A DNA stretch of 49,151 bases from Cryobacterium sp. Y82 (GCF_002929495.1 NZ_PJJJ01000019.1:7687-56837), one strand, 5' to 3'. Positions 16,113 to 24,411 are shown, counted from the first letter of the stretch. The notes: a model not told the origin generated them from the letters alone. Numbers and translations: made by a program.

Positions 16113-16676
16113 ATGCGCAAAGTGACCTGCTCCATGAGCGTTTCACTGGACGGCTACATTGTCGGGCCGGACGGCAACTTTGACTGGACAGCGCCCGACG
16201 AGGAGGTCTTCCGTTTCTGGATCGATGATATTCGACAGGTCGGTGTCCACCTGCTGGGACGAAGACTGTACGAGACCATGCTGTACTGGGAGTCAGCCGA
16301 CCAGGAAGCATCGCTCGTCGCTGCCGACCGTGAGTGGAATGCGCTCTGGAAGCCGCTCTCCAAAGTGGTGTTCTCCACCACGCTGTCGGCAGTGCAGGGC
16401 AATGCCCGCCTGGCCTCCGGCACCGTCGCGGAAGAGATCGAGCTGCTACGCGCCGAGCCGGGGGAGGGCGACATCGCCATTGGCGGCGCCACTCTCGCCG
16501 CCGAGGCCGCCGCTCTCGACCTGATCGATGAGTATCAGGCCATGGTCTATCCGGTGCTGGTTGGAGGGGGCATTCCGTTCTTCCCCCGTCGGGAGCGGCG
16601 CGTCGATCTCGAACTCGTCGATAGCCGCACCTTTGCGTCGGGAATCGTCTACCTCCGGCACCGCGTGGCCCGCTAG
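16113..16676 (+). CDS. Dihydrofolate reductase / RibD C-terminal domain family protein
   Basis: 187 aa, a single RibD_C-type domain. It begins KVTCSMSVSLDGYIVGPDGN (the N-terminal strand and S-x-D-G loop), followed by LLGRRLYETMLYW (NADPH-contacting region), VVFSTTLS, and the GDIAIGGATLA phosphate-binding turn. It ends with the family's VYPVLVGGGIPFF motif. Members are stand-alone NADPH-dependent reductases common in actinobacteria (YwjB/YyaP type) and are generally not the essential folate enzyme. The ATG at 16113 has GAGGAGG 7 bases upstream. The gene appears monocistronic. Confidence 0.88.
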   Translation: MRKVTCSMSVSLDGYIVGPDGNFDWTAPDEEVFRFWIDDIRQVGVHLLGRRLYETMLYWESADQEASLVAADREWNALWKPLSKVVFSTTLSAVQGNARLASGTVAEEIELLRAEPGEGDIAIGGATLAAEAAALDLIDEYQAMVYPVLVGGGIPFFPRRERRVDLELVDSRTFASGIVYLRHRVAR

Positions 16677-16875
16677 CCGTACCGCCGATCCAGATCAGGC
16701 CACATTGGCAGAGGGTCCACGAGTCGTAGACGGGCGCCGGCCGAGGAGAGATCTTGACCGACGCGGACGAGCCGAGTTCGGCCTCGGTATTCCGAGTGCT
16801 TAGGAAAATGATCAAGAGCAGCGCAAGGTGGAGCTCCAGAAGGCTTCTGGTGTCGGATGTCTCCCACGAATAGGC

Positions 16876-17102
16876 GTGGTCGCCTTGGCGCTGCGATTGG
16901 TTCAGGTAAATTTCAAGGCTCGGAATGACTCGGCGCTCGGCCGCTTCTGGGCGGAGGCACTCGGCTGGGGCGTGTCCAGTGAGGGTCCCGGCGTGAGCAA
17001 CGTTGACCCCCCGGCGATGGTCATACCGGACCCGGCGTCCGTCGGTCGATGTGGAAAGTTCTCACCGACCCGGAGGGGAATGAGCTCTGCGTCCTCACGC
17101 CG
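16876..17102 (+). pseudogene. VOC/glyoxalase-family remnant with internal deletion and frameshift
   Basis: The first piece (16876 to about 17030) reads LRLVQVNFKARNDSALGRFW, then AEALGWGVSSEGPGVSNVDP: the start of a Glyoxalase_6-type VOC protein. The second piece, in another frame from 17049, reads MWKVLTDPEGNELCVLTPG, the family's C-terminal end. The central part, about half the normal length, is missing. The gene cannot make a working protein. Confidence 0.65.
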
Positions 17103-17362
17103 GGCTGCCCCAGCGGCTCGACCCCAAGCACCGTTTCATTCGCAAGCGGGATAGGCGACGCCGAGGGATCCATCTTAAAATCCAACCCCTTTGTGCGACG
17201 TCATGACAAATGTAGCGGGACTTACCCGGGAGCGGGCATCCATCGGTTGCCGCGGTGGGGACTTCGCGAGGAGGGGGAGTTGAACCGCTCACGGCGAGTG
17301 GTGACAGAATTGGGTCAGGGGTCGAAACGGATTTCGCTGGCCCTGTGCAGAGAGGGAATACC

Positions 17363-17674
17363 ATGGCGACAATCGAGCTACTCCACATTGCCGGCTGCCC
17401 GAACTCCGAGCTGACCCTCGATCGACTGCAGCGCGCCGTTGATAACGCGATGCCCTCGAACGCACAGATCACATACACCCTGGTCGATTCTTCCGAGACG
17501 GCCGCAAGAGTCCTTTTTGCCGGATCCCCGACGATCCTCGTCGACGGTGTTGATCTCTTCCCGACGGATGGCCGAACCACCGATCTCGCCTGCCGCATCT
17601 ATCTCACCCCGAACGGCCTGGCCGGAGCTCCGACCCAGCAGCAAATCGAAGCAGCGCTCTCAGCGCATGGCTAA
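17363..17674 (+). CDS. Small thioredoxin-fold protein (alkylmercury-lyase-associated type)
   Basis: 103 aa. It begins MATIELLHIAGCPNSELTLD: a beta-strand leading to a single Cys (GCPN), where thioredoxins have CxxC. AGSPTILVDGVDLFP later matches the cis-proline segment (SPT) of the thioredoxin fold. Similar small proteins are often annotated as thioredoxin-like or alkylmercury lyase family, but the MerB catalytic residues are absent. The ATG at 17363 follows AGAGAGGG. Two further cysteines are C12-distant (DLACRIY). A redox or metal-handling role is likely but unproven. It sits among gene remnants, with no mer operon nearby. Confidence 0.65.
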   Translation: MATIELLHIAGCPNSELTLDRLQRAVDNAMPSNAQITYTLVDSSETAARVLFAGSPTILVDGVDLFPTDGRTTDLACRIYLTPNGLAGAPTQQQIEAALSAHG

Positions 17675-18001
17675 CGCTTCAGACTTCTTCTGCTCGTGTT
17701 GCGGTCGCGTCTATCCGCGCGGCCGGCTACAAGCCCCTGAATGACACGGTTTTTATCTGCCGTCGACGTGGTCTGTGGGTCGCGTTCCGGCTCCGGGCCG
17801 ATCCCTCTGGGGACGATCAGGACTAACCGACTTCAGCCAGATCTCAAATGCTTTTGTATGGCCGCTGGCGCGGAAGTCGAGGCTCGTCGATGCGTATTCG
17901 ATCATTAGCCCCCTGCCTTTGGTGAGAGTGAATCGCCCAGCGTTATCAGAGTTGTTCCCCTTCTACGGGTATTCACGATCTCGGAGTCCCGCTGCATCGC
18001 C
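17675..18001. other. Intergenic region, likely decayed coding DNA
   Basis: 327 bp without a supportable gene. A frame at 17667-17741 encodes FFCSCCGRVYPRGR, and another continues with NDTVFICRRRGLWVAFRL; these may be pieces of one broken Cys-rich protein. No ribosome binding site, terminator or repeat was recognised. Confidence 0.35.
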
Positions 18002-18508
18002 GTGGGCAATATTCGAATCGTCGTCAGTGGGCCTCACCTAGTCGCCTTCGAAGTTTTCCTAGACGGTATGTGGAAAGAAGGAAACGCGCGGGATAACTTC
18101 GTTCCCTTGAATCCGAAAGTGTCAGAGGAATCGGATGATCTCACTCAAGTAACGAACGCACTGCGACACCTCCTCGCCGAGTCAGCTCGAATAAATTCGA
18201 ATTGTGCGGACATCAGCAATGGGTTCCACGCCGCCTGCGTTGCCAAGAGCGTTGCTGAACACTCGAGAAATGCGATTGCGGCAGTCAGAGAAGTTCGCTA
18301 CGGCCTGGAGCTTCAGCTCGCAGAAACGAGCGCAAAGTCGAGTGTAAAAGGATCGCTTGTCTCTGCACTGTTGCAATTGGGGATAATTCTTGGACGGGGC
18401 GCCCTTACTGAAGCGATACTTCCTGCATTTAATCCTGCGAACCGAACTAGGCACGCTTCCGTGCGATTGCTTCATAAAAACCTGACAGCGTCTGGGATGA
18501 GACCATAA
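18002..18508 (+). CDS. Hypothetical protein directly upstream of mcrB
   Basis: About 168 aa from a GTG at 18002; the frame is open back to 17909, so the true start is uncertain and no ribosome binding site is obvious. The composition is protein-like: a beta-rich N-terminus (IRIVVSGPHLVAFEVFLDG), a middle helical region with several Ala and charged residues (about 45-110), and a short hydrophobic stretch (VSALLQLGIILGRGAL). No family is recognised. Codon use is less GC-biased than in neighbours, as in many defence islands. It ends 3 bp before the mcrB start, which suggests one transcript and possibly a third component of the restriction system. Confidence 0.5.
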   Translation: MGNIRIVVSGPHLVAFEVFLDGMWKEGNARDNFVPLNPKVSEESDDLTQVTNALRHLLAESARINSNCADISNGFHAACVAKSVAEHSRNAIAAVREVRYGLELQLAETSAKSSVKGSLVSALLQLGIILGRGALTEAILPAFNPANRTRHASVRLLHKNLTASGMRP

Positions 18509-18511
18509 GTC

Positions 18512-20353
18512 ATGGCTCTTTTCTCTGAACGTGACCGCCGGCCCATTGACGAACTGTGCGCTCGTTGGCGCGAGGGCTCGCTGATCGGGGACGCCTCTCT
18601 ACTGCATCCCGATGAGTATCCGGACGCCTGGTCAGAGCTCGAGCTAACCGAGCTGAACACGAAGTTCTGGGGCAACGTTCTAGAGGGTGACGAGGGTGGC
18701 GGAAGCTTCGAGAGCAAATGGGAACTGCAACTCGAAGATGCCACCGACAAAGTCAGGTTGTTAGCGGCGGAGTGCCTGTTGGTCTACTACCTGGTCACGG
18801 TTTCGGTCGGCCCCGACCGAAAACTTGAGATGATCAATAAGACCATCGGACCTGATCATCCAGAGCTGCACGTGAATCGCGACAGCGGGGCGTACCAGGC
18901 GCTGCAGAGCTGGATTGCCAATCCTGGCCAGTACTACACCTCCCGTCAGGACATCCATGTTGGTTATCTGATGGATCTTGCGTTGCGTCTGAAGCAGAAG
19001 TCACCCGAGGAACGGGCCGGGCTGCTGCACGATAACCCCTGGGAGTTCGCACAGTTCACCGAAGCCGGAGAGCGACAGAGCGACGCGATGCGCCACATCG
19101 TGTGCCACCTGCTTTATCCCGATCACTTCGAGCGGATCGCCTCGAACCAGCACAAGGAACTCGTGCTCAAGGCGTTTAGCGAGCTCGACACCAGTGGCCC
19201 AGACGTTGGCCCAGACGAGAAGCTGTATTCGATCCGGCAGACGCTGAAGCAAAGACTGCCGGAGTGGGATGAAAGCCGCCGCGATTACTACAGCTCTGAT
19301 CTCGAACCAATCTGGCGTCCTGCGGCCAGGTCCGGGGACAATGAGTCACTGAACCCGGCGTTCGCGCTGGAGTTCAAGAAGCAGATCGTCTTCTACGGGC
19401 CGCCCGGCACCGGCAAAACCTATCGTGCGGGGAAGCTGGCCGAGAGCTTGATCCGGACCGCGGCCTTGCAACGGTGGGGTGTGGGTGAGTACTTCAACGA
19501 CCCCAAGGCTGTTAATCTGGCCGTCGCCGCCAATGTGACGCGCCTTCAGATGCACCCGTCCTACGGCTATGCAGAGTTCATGGTCGGACTTCGGCTCGAT
19601 GCCGACGGTGGGACAACCCACCAGCTCGGCGCACTGCCACGGTTGGTCGAGCGGATGCGTACCGAGCGAGAGCAGCTTGGGGAACATGCTTTGCCGCACG
19701 TACTGATCCTCGACGAGATCAATCGCACTGACCTCAGCACAATGTTCGGCGAGGCGTTCAGCGCCATGGAGCGCGACAAGCGCGACACCGAGCTCGAGCT
19801 GTTCGCCGAGGATGACGACGGTCATCCGATCCGCTTTATGATCCCTGCAAACCTCTACATCATTGGCACAATGAACGAGATCGACCAGTCGGTCGAGGCC
19901 CTGGACTTCGCGCTGCGTCGCCGCTTTTTCTGGTTCGCCACGCCGTACGACGAGGAGGACCTGTTCTCGATCTGGAAGGCGCAATGGATCGAGCAGTCCG
20001 TGGCGGTTGACCGGGAGAAGGCTGAGCCCCAGCTCAAAGAGCTTGCCGGGTGTATCACCCGGTTGAACACACGGATCGGCGAACTGCCCGAGCTAGGGTC
20101 TGAGTACGAACTCGGAGCGGCCGTGTTCGGTGATTTGCCGTACTTCCTCGGGCGCGAATGGCGTAACAAGCGCCACGGCCGTAACGGCGGCAAGTACCTG
20201 TGGGATGCCAAAGACAAGCCGCTCGCGCCGCTGCGCTCGTTGTGGGCCTTGTCGATCCAGCCTGTGCTAGCACAGTACCTGGCTGGATCTGACCGGCGGA
20301 CTGAGCAGTTGGCTGAGCTCGAACAGCTCCTGCTGGCCCGTCCGACAAACTGA
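18512..20353 (+). CDS. mcrB: McrB-like AAA+ GTPase of a type IV restriction system
   Basis: 613 aa. The N-terminal about 285 residues form an all-helical region unlike the classic McrB DNA-binding domain; it contains WIANPGQYYTSRQDIHVGYL (134-153). The AAA+ motor follows: Walker A GPPGTGKT (296-303), MHPSYGYAEFMVGL (347-360, the family's H-x-S-Y-x-Y-E-D-F equivalent), Walker B LILDEINR (398-405), the McrB-specific GTMNEID (452-458), and arginines in ALRRRF (467-472). In McrBC the motor hydrolyses GTP and moves along DNA containing modified cytosine, with McrC as nuclease. mcrC starts 2 bp after the stop. The target modification is presumably read by the unusual N-terminus. Confidence 0.88.
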   Translation: MALFSERDRRPIDELCARWREGSLIGDASLLHPDEYPDAWSELELTELNTKFWGNVLEGDEGGGSFESKWELQLEDATDKVRLLAAECLLVYYLVTVSVGPDRKLEMINKTIGPDHPELHVNRDSGAYQALQSWIANPGQYYTSRQDIHVGYLMDLALRLKQKSPEERAGLLHDNPWEFAQFTEAGERQSDAMRHIVCHLLYPDHFERIASNQHKELVLKAFSELDTSGPDVGPDEKLYSIRQTLKQRLPEWDESRRDYYSSDLEPIWRPAARSGDNESLNPAFALEFKKQIVFYGPPGTGKTYRAGKLAESLIRTAALQRWGVGEYFNDPKAVNLAVAANVTRLQMHPSYGYAEFMVGLRLDADGGTTHQLGALPRLVERMRTEREQLGEHALPHVLILDEINRTDLSTMFGEAFSAMERDKRDTELELFAEDDDGHPIRFMIPANLYIIGTMNEIDQSVEALDFALRRRFFWFATPYDEEDLFSIWKAQWIEQSVAVDREKAEPQLKELAGCITRLNTRIGELPELGSEYELGAAVFGDLPYFLGREWRNKRHGRNGGKYLWDAKDKPLAPLRSLWALSIQPVLAQYLAGSDRRTEQLAELEQLLLARPTN

Positions 20354-20355
20354 CC

Positions 20356-21672
20356 ATGGCCGACAAGAAGGGCAGCACCGAGGCAGGAGAAGCCCCTGCG
20401 GATCGGTTGGTGATCCACGACTTGACCTCGGAGGCGTACTGGGATCGCCGTCCCACTGCTGAGGAACAGCTCTGGCTGGCCGAGATCGCCGGGCTTTCAC
20501 CCGAGCCGTTCGTCTTGAACGCACAGCTGGAGGCTGACCACGAGCCGACGATCGAGCCGATCCTGAGCCGTGACATTGACGGATGGCGCGCCAACCGTTA
20601 CATCGGCGAGATTCGCCACAAGGGCAGGACCTTGGAGATCAGGCCTCGCCTGGGCATCGAAACCATTACCGGCTGGATCAGCACGATCCTCAACGTTCAG
20701 GTGCTCCCACGCACCGCCACACACTCTAATGACGCGAGCAGTGCGGTCACGCAACTCTTGGCCGCCCTGTGGCGGGCTTCTGTGCTGACGGCGGGCCAGC
20801 ACGCCCTGCCAAAGTCACGGGTAAAAGTCAGCTCGCACGGCCTGTCCGTTCATGGACGCCTCGATGTGGCGGCCACCACGCGTCGGCGGGCAGCAGGGCA
20901 CCGCGATTTGGTCTCGACCCGGGTGGTGCGCAGCTACGACAACGCGCCGGCCAGCGCGGTGGTCCTGGCGGATCGATACTTCGACCAGCGACTGGCCGGA
21001 GACCGCTGGCGTGGATCCCGGCTCCACGAACAGGTGGCCGTGCTGCGCACCGCCACCGGAGCTCGGCCAAAGACGCCGACCCTGCACGAGATCCGGACCG
21101 CCCGCTACACCCCGATCACTGTCAAATGGCGGCGGGCAGCTGAGCTGTCGTGGCGCATCCTGAACGAGGATCCGCTGGGTGTCGCTGCCGACGACGAGTC
21201 AACCCACGGCGTGCTGATCGACGTCGCCGAACTATGGGAGCTGTTTGTGTTGCACTGTGCTGGTCTAGCCGCCAAAGAGCCCGTGAGGCACGGAACAAAC
21301 GAGCAAGTTTCGGGGCACCTCGCACGCTCCACAGTCGATCCCCGTCGCACATTGGGCAGGCTATATCCGGATGTCTTGGTGGGGGAGGACCCGATCACGG
21401 CGCTACTGGATGCAAAGTACAAGAGGCTCGGCGGCATGCGTGGCGTCGACCGTGAGGATCTCTACCAGCTGCATGCCTACTCGTCAACGTTCGAAGCACC
21501 GATCGCAGCTCTGGCCTACCCGGCTACCAGTGTTGACCTGCCAATGGCTGAGCGAAACAGCCCCTGGCAGACCGGCGACGGGACGCTTTCGTTCCTAACC
21601 TTGCCGACCGATAAGGATCGTTGCGTCGCAAAGCTGGCGCAATGGTTTGGGCGCTCTGATGTCTCACTCTGA
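20356..21672 (+). CDS. mcrC: McrC-like PD-(D/E)xK endonuclease subunit
   Basis: 438 aa. The N-terminal part (about 60-260) is the McrC beta-rich scaffold (RYIGEIRHKGRTLEIRPRLG, AALWRASVLTAGQH). The C-terminal nuclease has LGRLYPDVLVGEDPITALLD continuing to AKYKRL: D339 of the PD and the D352-x-K354 pair form the PD-(D/E)xK site, preceded by VAELWELFVLH, which supplies the usual upstream acidic residue. It should cut DNA when activated by McrB. It is co-transcribed with mcrB (2-bp gap). No methyltransferase or specificity subunit is adjacent, consistent with a modification-dependent system. The 3' end converges with the IclR gene. Confidence 0.88.
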   Translation: MADKKGSTEAGEAPADRLVIHDLTSEAYWDRRPTAEEQLWLAEIAGLSPEPFVLNAQLEADHEPTIEPILSRDIDGWRANRYIGEIRHKGRTLEIRPRLGIETITGWISTILNVQVLPRTATHSNDASSAVTQLLAALWRASVLTAGQHALPKSRVKVSSHGLSVHGRLDVAATTRRRAAGHRDLVSTRVVRSYDNAPASAVVLADRYFDQRLAGDRWRGSRLHEQVAVLRTATGARPKTPTLHEIRTARYTPITVKWRRAAELSWRILNEDPLGVAADDESTHGVLIDVAELWELFVLHCAGLAAKEPVRHGTNEQVSGHLARSTVDPRRTLGRLYPDVLVGEDPITALLDAKYKRLGGMRGVDREDLYQLHAYSSTFEAPIAALAYPATSVDLPMAERNSPWQTGDGTLSFLTLPTDKDRCVAKLAQWFGRSDVSL

Positions 21673-21684
21673 CCCGCCCCCTGT

Positions 21685-22575
21685 CTAGGTCTGCTCGGGC
21701 GCCCCGAGTTGAACCGAGAGCTCCCCAGCGACGCGGGCCGCCAGCATGCCAGCTTCGTTAAGGTGGGTTCCCAGTCGGGTTTTGGGCGCGCTGACGTTGA
21801 TGGCTGCAATGATGTTGCGTCGAAAATCGAAAACCGGAGCGGAGACGCCCACGACGCCCTTCTCGAATTCCTCGTCAACGGTGGCGTAGCCACGCTGACG
21901 AATATGCGCTACTTCGCTCAGCAGGCTCTCAAAGTCGGTGACGAGGGGTACTCCCTGTGACTCGCGCGAGTTCGCGTGGGCCATGTCACTTCGCATGAGA
22001 AGGGGAGTGACTGGACCCACGACTGGCTCGTCATGACCGTGGGCCTCGTACCAGCGCCGAAGATCGTCCTCGGCCCAGTCGCTGACAAGTACACGCCCTG
22101 AGGACGTGCGCCAGGCGGCGGTGCTAACCCCCTCCCAACCGAGCCCGCGAAAGGCATACTCACTCAATTCGCTTGCGAGCGTCAACACGCTTCCCCCGCG
22201 CAAGACGCAGAGGTGTGTGGTCTCGTGAGTGGCCGTGACGACTCGTCGAAGGTAGGGCACGGAAGCTCGTACCAAACGTGATTCCAGCGTGCGCGCTGCG
22301 AGGGCATAGAGCTGGTACCCCAGTCGATAATTTTGCGTGGCGTCGTCGCGGGAGACTAAACCGACCTCGGCAAGTGTCGCCAGGGTGCGCGACACCAGGC
22401 CCTTATCGCGGCCGGCTAATTGGGCCACACGGAGCACGCCGAGCCCACCGGCAGACTCGGCTTCGGGCGATCCGAGTATCTCTAGAAGCTCCAGATCCCG
22501 ACGTAGGCCAGCGGAATTTCGCCGTGGCGCTGCTTTGGCCGCTTCGGTTTCCGAGCCATTGAACGCGGTCATCAT
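21685..22575 (-). CDS. IclR-family regulator of the divergent ABC transporter/Fae catabolic operon
   Basis: About 296 aa. Winged helix-turn-helix at about 22-85 (RDLELLEILGSPEAESAGGL, VLRVAQLAGRDKGLVSRTLA) and IclR effector domain at about 105-290 (THLCVLRGGSVLTLASE, TSSGRVLVSDW, RQRGYATVDEEFEKGVVGVS). The start is placed at ATG 22575 because a promoter (TTGTGC, 17 bp, TATTCT on this strand) puts the transcript start at about that codon, giving a leaderless mRNA; ATGs at 22602 and 22632 are alternatives, but they lie inside the promoter/operator. It diverges from a ten-gene operon, and the palindrome between them suggests it represses itself and the operon. Confidence 0.88.
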   Translation of the reverse strand: MMTAFNGSETEAAKAAPRRNSAGLRRDLELLEILGSPEAESAGGLGVLRVAQLAGRDKGLVSRTLATLAEVGLVSRDDATQNYRLGYQLYALAARTLESRLVRASVPYLRRVVTATHETTHLCVLRGGSVLTLASELSEYAFRGLGWEGVSTAAWRTSSGRVLVSDWAEDDLRRWYEAHGHDEPVVGPVTPLLMRSDMAHANSRESQGVPLVTDFESLLSEVAHIRQRGYATVDEEFEKGVVGVSAPVFDFRRNIIAAINVSAPKTRLGTHLNEAGMLAARVAGELSVQLGAPEQT

Positions 22576-22581
22576 GATTGC

Positions 22582-22610
22582 AGAATAGTTCAGGGTTGCC
22601 ATTTGCACAA
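22582..22610 (-). promoter_or_regulatory. Promoter of the IclR gene
   Basis: On the minus strand, TTGTGC (complement of 22605-22610), a 17-bp spacer and TATTCT (complement of 22582-22587). Six bases separate the -10 box from the ATG at 22575, the arrangement of a leaderless actinobacterial gene. The -35 lies inside the palindrome. Confidence 0.55.
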
Positions 22611-22625
22611 CTATGGTTGTGCAAA
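22602..22625. promoter_or_regulatory. Perfect palindromic operator in the divergent IclR/ABC-operon promoter region
   Basis: Arms TTTGCACAAC (22602-22611) and GTTGTGCAAA (22616-22625) are perfect 10-bp inverted repeats around a 4-bp centre. Each arm contains a TTGTGC -35 hexamer, one facing each way. A dimeric regulator bound here would block both promoters. The binding protein is inferred to be the adjacent IclR product. Confidence 0.75.
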
Positions 22626-22645
22626 AGGCCACGACCTCGTAGTCT
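22617..22645 (+). promoter_or_regulatory. Promoter of the ABC transporter/Fae operon
   Basis: TTGTGC (22617-22622), a 17-bp spacer and TAGTCT (22640-22645). The start point would be near 22652, leaving a 5' leader of about 60 nt before the GTG at 22714. The -35 is the right arm of the palindrome, so the promoter mirrors that of the IclR gene. Confidence 0.55.
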
Positions 22646-22713
22646 CGCTGTATTCCACCGCTGATTCATTTGAATTGCGGTTCACACAGAGTTGAGTGAA
22701 GGAGGGCGCGCCC

Positions 22714-23376
22714 GTGACCCTAGACCTGAACGGACTACTGACGTTCTGGGCCCGCCGGTGGGACGACATCCTGGAACTACTCGGCGAGCACCTCACCGTT
22801 GTAGCCGTCGCGCTCGTGATCGCAATGGCGATCGGTGTCGGAGTAGGAATGTTGGTGTGGGACAAGCCCCTTCCCCGGTCCGCCGTCATCGCCACTGCGG
22901 GCGTGGCACTCACCATCCCGTCCCTCGCGCTGCTCGCACTGCTGATTCCCGCAGTCGGCCTGGGCTGGACGCCGACCGTGATCGCCCTCGTGATGTACTC
23001 GCTGCTGCCGATCGTACGCAACACCGTCGTGGGCCTTCGCGAGGTTTCTCCAGCAATCATGGAATCCGCCCTCGGCATGGGCATGACGCCGCTGACGGTG
23101 CTGTTTCGCGTGCAGCTTCCGATGGCTTGGCCGATCATCCTGACCGGGGTGCGCGTGGCCGCCCAGCTCACGATCGGCGTCGCGGCCATCGCAGCCTACG
23201 TCGCCGGCCCTGGCCTCGGCCAGTTCATCTTTCAGGGCCTCAGCTCCCTTGGGTCTAAAAACGCCCTTAACTTTGCCCTCACTGGAACGCTCGGTGTCGT
23301 GCTTCTCGCTCTCGTCGTCGACGCCGCCTTCGTGGGCATCACCCGTTCAACCACCTCAAGGGGACTCCGTGCCTAA
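22714..23376 (+). CDS. OpuC/OpuB-type ABC transporter permease (quaternary amine)
   Basis: 220 aa, about six membrane segments. The binding-protein-dependent permease EAA loop region reads SPAIMESALGMGMTPLTVLF followed by RVQLPMAWPIILTGVR; ESALGMGMT with VRVQLP is characteristic of glycine betaine/carnitine/choline permeases (OpuCB/OpuCD, ProW relatives). The GTG at 22714 has AAGGAGG (22699-22705) at good spacing; a GTG at 22696 precedes that site and is rejected. It is the first gene of the operon. Its stop overlaps the ATPase start by 8 nt. It forms the inner-membrane channel together with the second permease downstream. Confidence 0.87.
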   Translation: MTLDLNGLLTFWARRWDDILELLGEHLTVVAVALVIAMAIGVGVGMLVWDKPLPRSAVIATAGVALTIPSLALLALLIPAVGLGWTPTVIALVMYSLLPIVRNTVVGLREVSPAIMESALGMGMTPLTVLFRVQLPMAWPIILTGVRVAAQLTIGVAAIAAYVAGPGLGQFIFQGLSSLGSKNALNFALTGTLGVVLLALVVDAAFVGITRSTTSRGLRA

Positions 23377-24409
23377 ACAACTCAACACCGCGCTACTGCA
23401 GATTGCCGGCAAGACCAGTGGTGCGCTCATCGAGCTCGACAGTGTCACCAAGCAGTATCCCAACCAGCCGGTCGCTGCGGTGAAGAACTTTTCGATGACC
23501 GTGCAGCCCGGCGAACTGATCATGTTTGTCGGGCCGAGCGGATGCGGCAAAACGACCACCATGAAGATGATCAACCGCATCATCGAACCCACGAGCGGCT
23601 CGATCTCGATTGACGGGCGCGACGTACTCTCGCTCGATCCGAGTGAACTGCGTCGCCACATCGGCTACGTCATCCAGCAGATTGGGCTGTTTCCGCACAT
23701 GACCATTGCCGAGAACATCGGCGTCGTGCCCAAACTCTTGAACTGGAGCAAAGAGAAGACCTCCGACCGGGTGCACGAACTGCTCACCACGGTTGGCCTC
23801 GAACCTGGCGACTTCGCGCACCGCTACCCCAAGCAACTTTCCGGCGGACAGCAGCAGCGTGTGGGCGTGGCACGCGCTCTGGCTGCCGACCCGCCCGTGA
23901 TGCTCATGGACGAACCCTTCGGCGCCACGGACCCGATCACCCGCGAAAAGCTTCAGGCCGAGTTTCTGCGGCTGCAGGCCTCGATCGGCAAGACGATCAT
24001 CTTCGTCACCCATGACTTCGACGAGGCCGTGCGTCTCGGCGACCGCATCGCCGTGCTCAGCAATCGCAGCCAGATCGAGCAGTTCGACACCCCTGCGAAC
24101 ATTCTCGCAAGCCCCGCTAACGAGTACGTCTCGTCCTTTATCGGTTTGGGCACAGCGATCAAACGTCTCGTACTCATTCCCGTGACCACGGCTCAACTCG
24201 GCCCCGCAAGCGCTGCGGTTGCGAGAGGGACGACGGTTCGCACTACCGACTCCCTGCGGGATGCACTTGACTCGCTTGTGCTGACGGGACTTCCGGCGTT
24301 GGCCGTTGTCGACGAGCTGAACAAGGCCGTCGGGTCGATCAGCGTTGATCAGATCTCCGCCGTGCTCGGCGCCGAGGTGCCCATTCTCACCCCCACTGCG
24401 GAGGCGTGA
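23369..24409 (+). CDS. OpuC-type ABC transporter ATP-binding protein with C-terminal CBS-like region
   Basis: 346 aa. Walker A GPSGCGKT, Q-loop (IQQIGLFPHMT), signature LSGGQQQR, Walker B VMLMDEPFGATDP and the switch histidine in IIFVTHDFDEA are all intact. The region after about residue 250 (TTDSLRDALDSLVLTGLPAL and AVVDELNKAVGSI) looks like a single CBS-type repeat, the part of OpuA/OpuC ATPases that senses ionic strength or nucleotide. The GTG at 23369 follows AAGGGGA and overlaps the first permease. The stop overlaps or abuts the second permease start. It powers uptake of the operon's substrate. The family normally handles betaine, choline, carnitine and related onium compounds. Confidence 0.88.
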   Translation: MPKQLNTALLQIAGKTSGALIELDSVTKQYPNQPVAAVKNFSMTVQPGELIMFVGPSGCGKTTTMKMINRIIEPTSGSISIDGRDVLSLDPSELRRHIGYVIQQIGLFPHMTIAENIGVVPKLLNWSKEKTSDRVHELLTTVGLEPGDFAHRYPKQLSGGQQQRVGVARALAADPPVMLMDEPFGATDPITREKLQAEFLRLQASIGKTIIFVTHDFDEAVRLGDRIAVLSNRSQIEQFDTPANILASPANEYVSSFIGLGTAIKRLVLIPVTTAQLGPASAAVARGTTVRTTDSLRDALDSLVLTGLPALAVVDELNKAVGSISVDQISAVLGAEVPILTPTAEA

Positions 24410-24411
24410 CC

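Noticed and set aside
17363..17674. Organomercurial lyase (MerB)
   Set aside because: The protein is too short and lacks the two MerB catalytic cysteines and aspartate; no merA, merR or merT is nearby.
18002..21672. Type I or III restriction-modification system
   Set aside because: No methyltransferase or specificity subunit is present. The motor and nuclease match McrB and McrC.
24406..24411. GTG 24406 as start of the second permease
   Set aside because: It overlaps the ATPase stop attractively, but the GGAGG site is only 2 bases away, whereas ATG 24412 has normal spacing.
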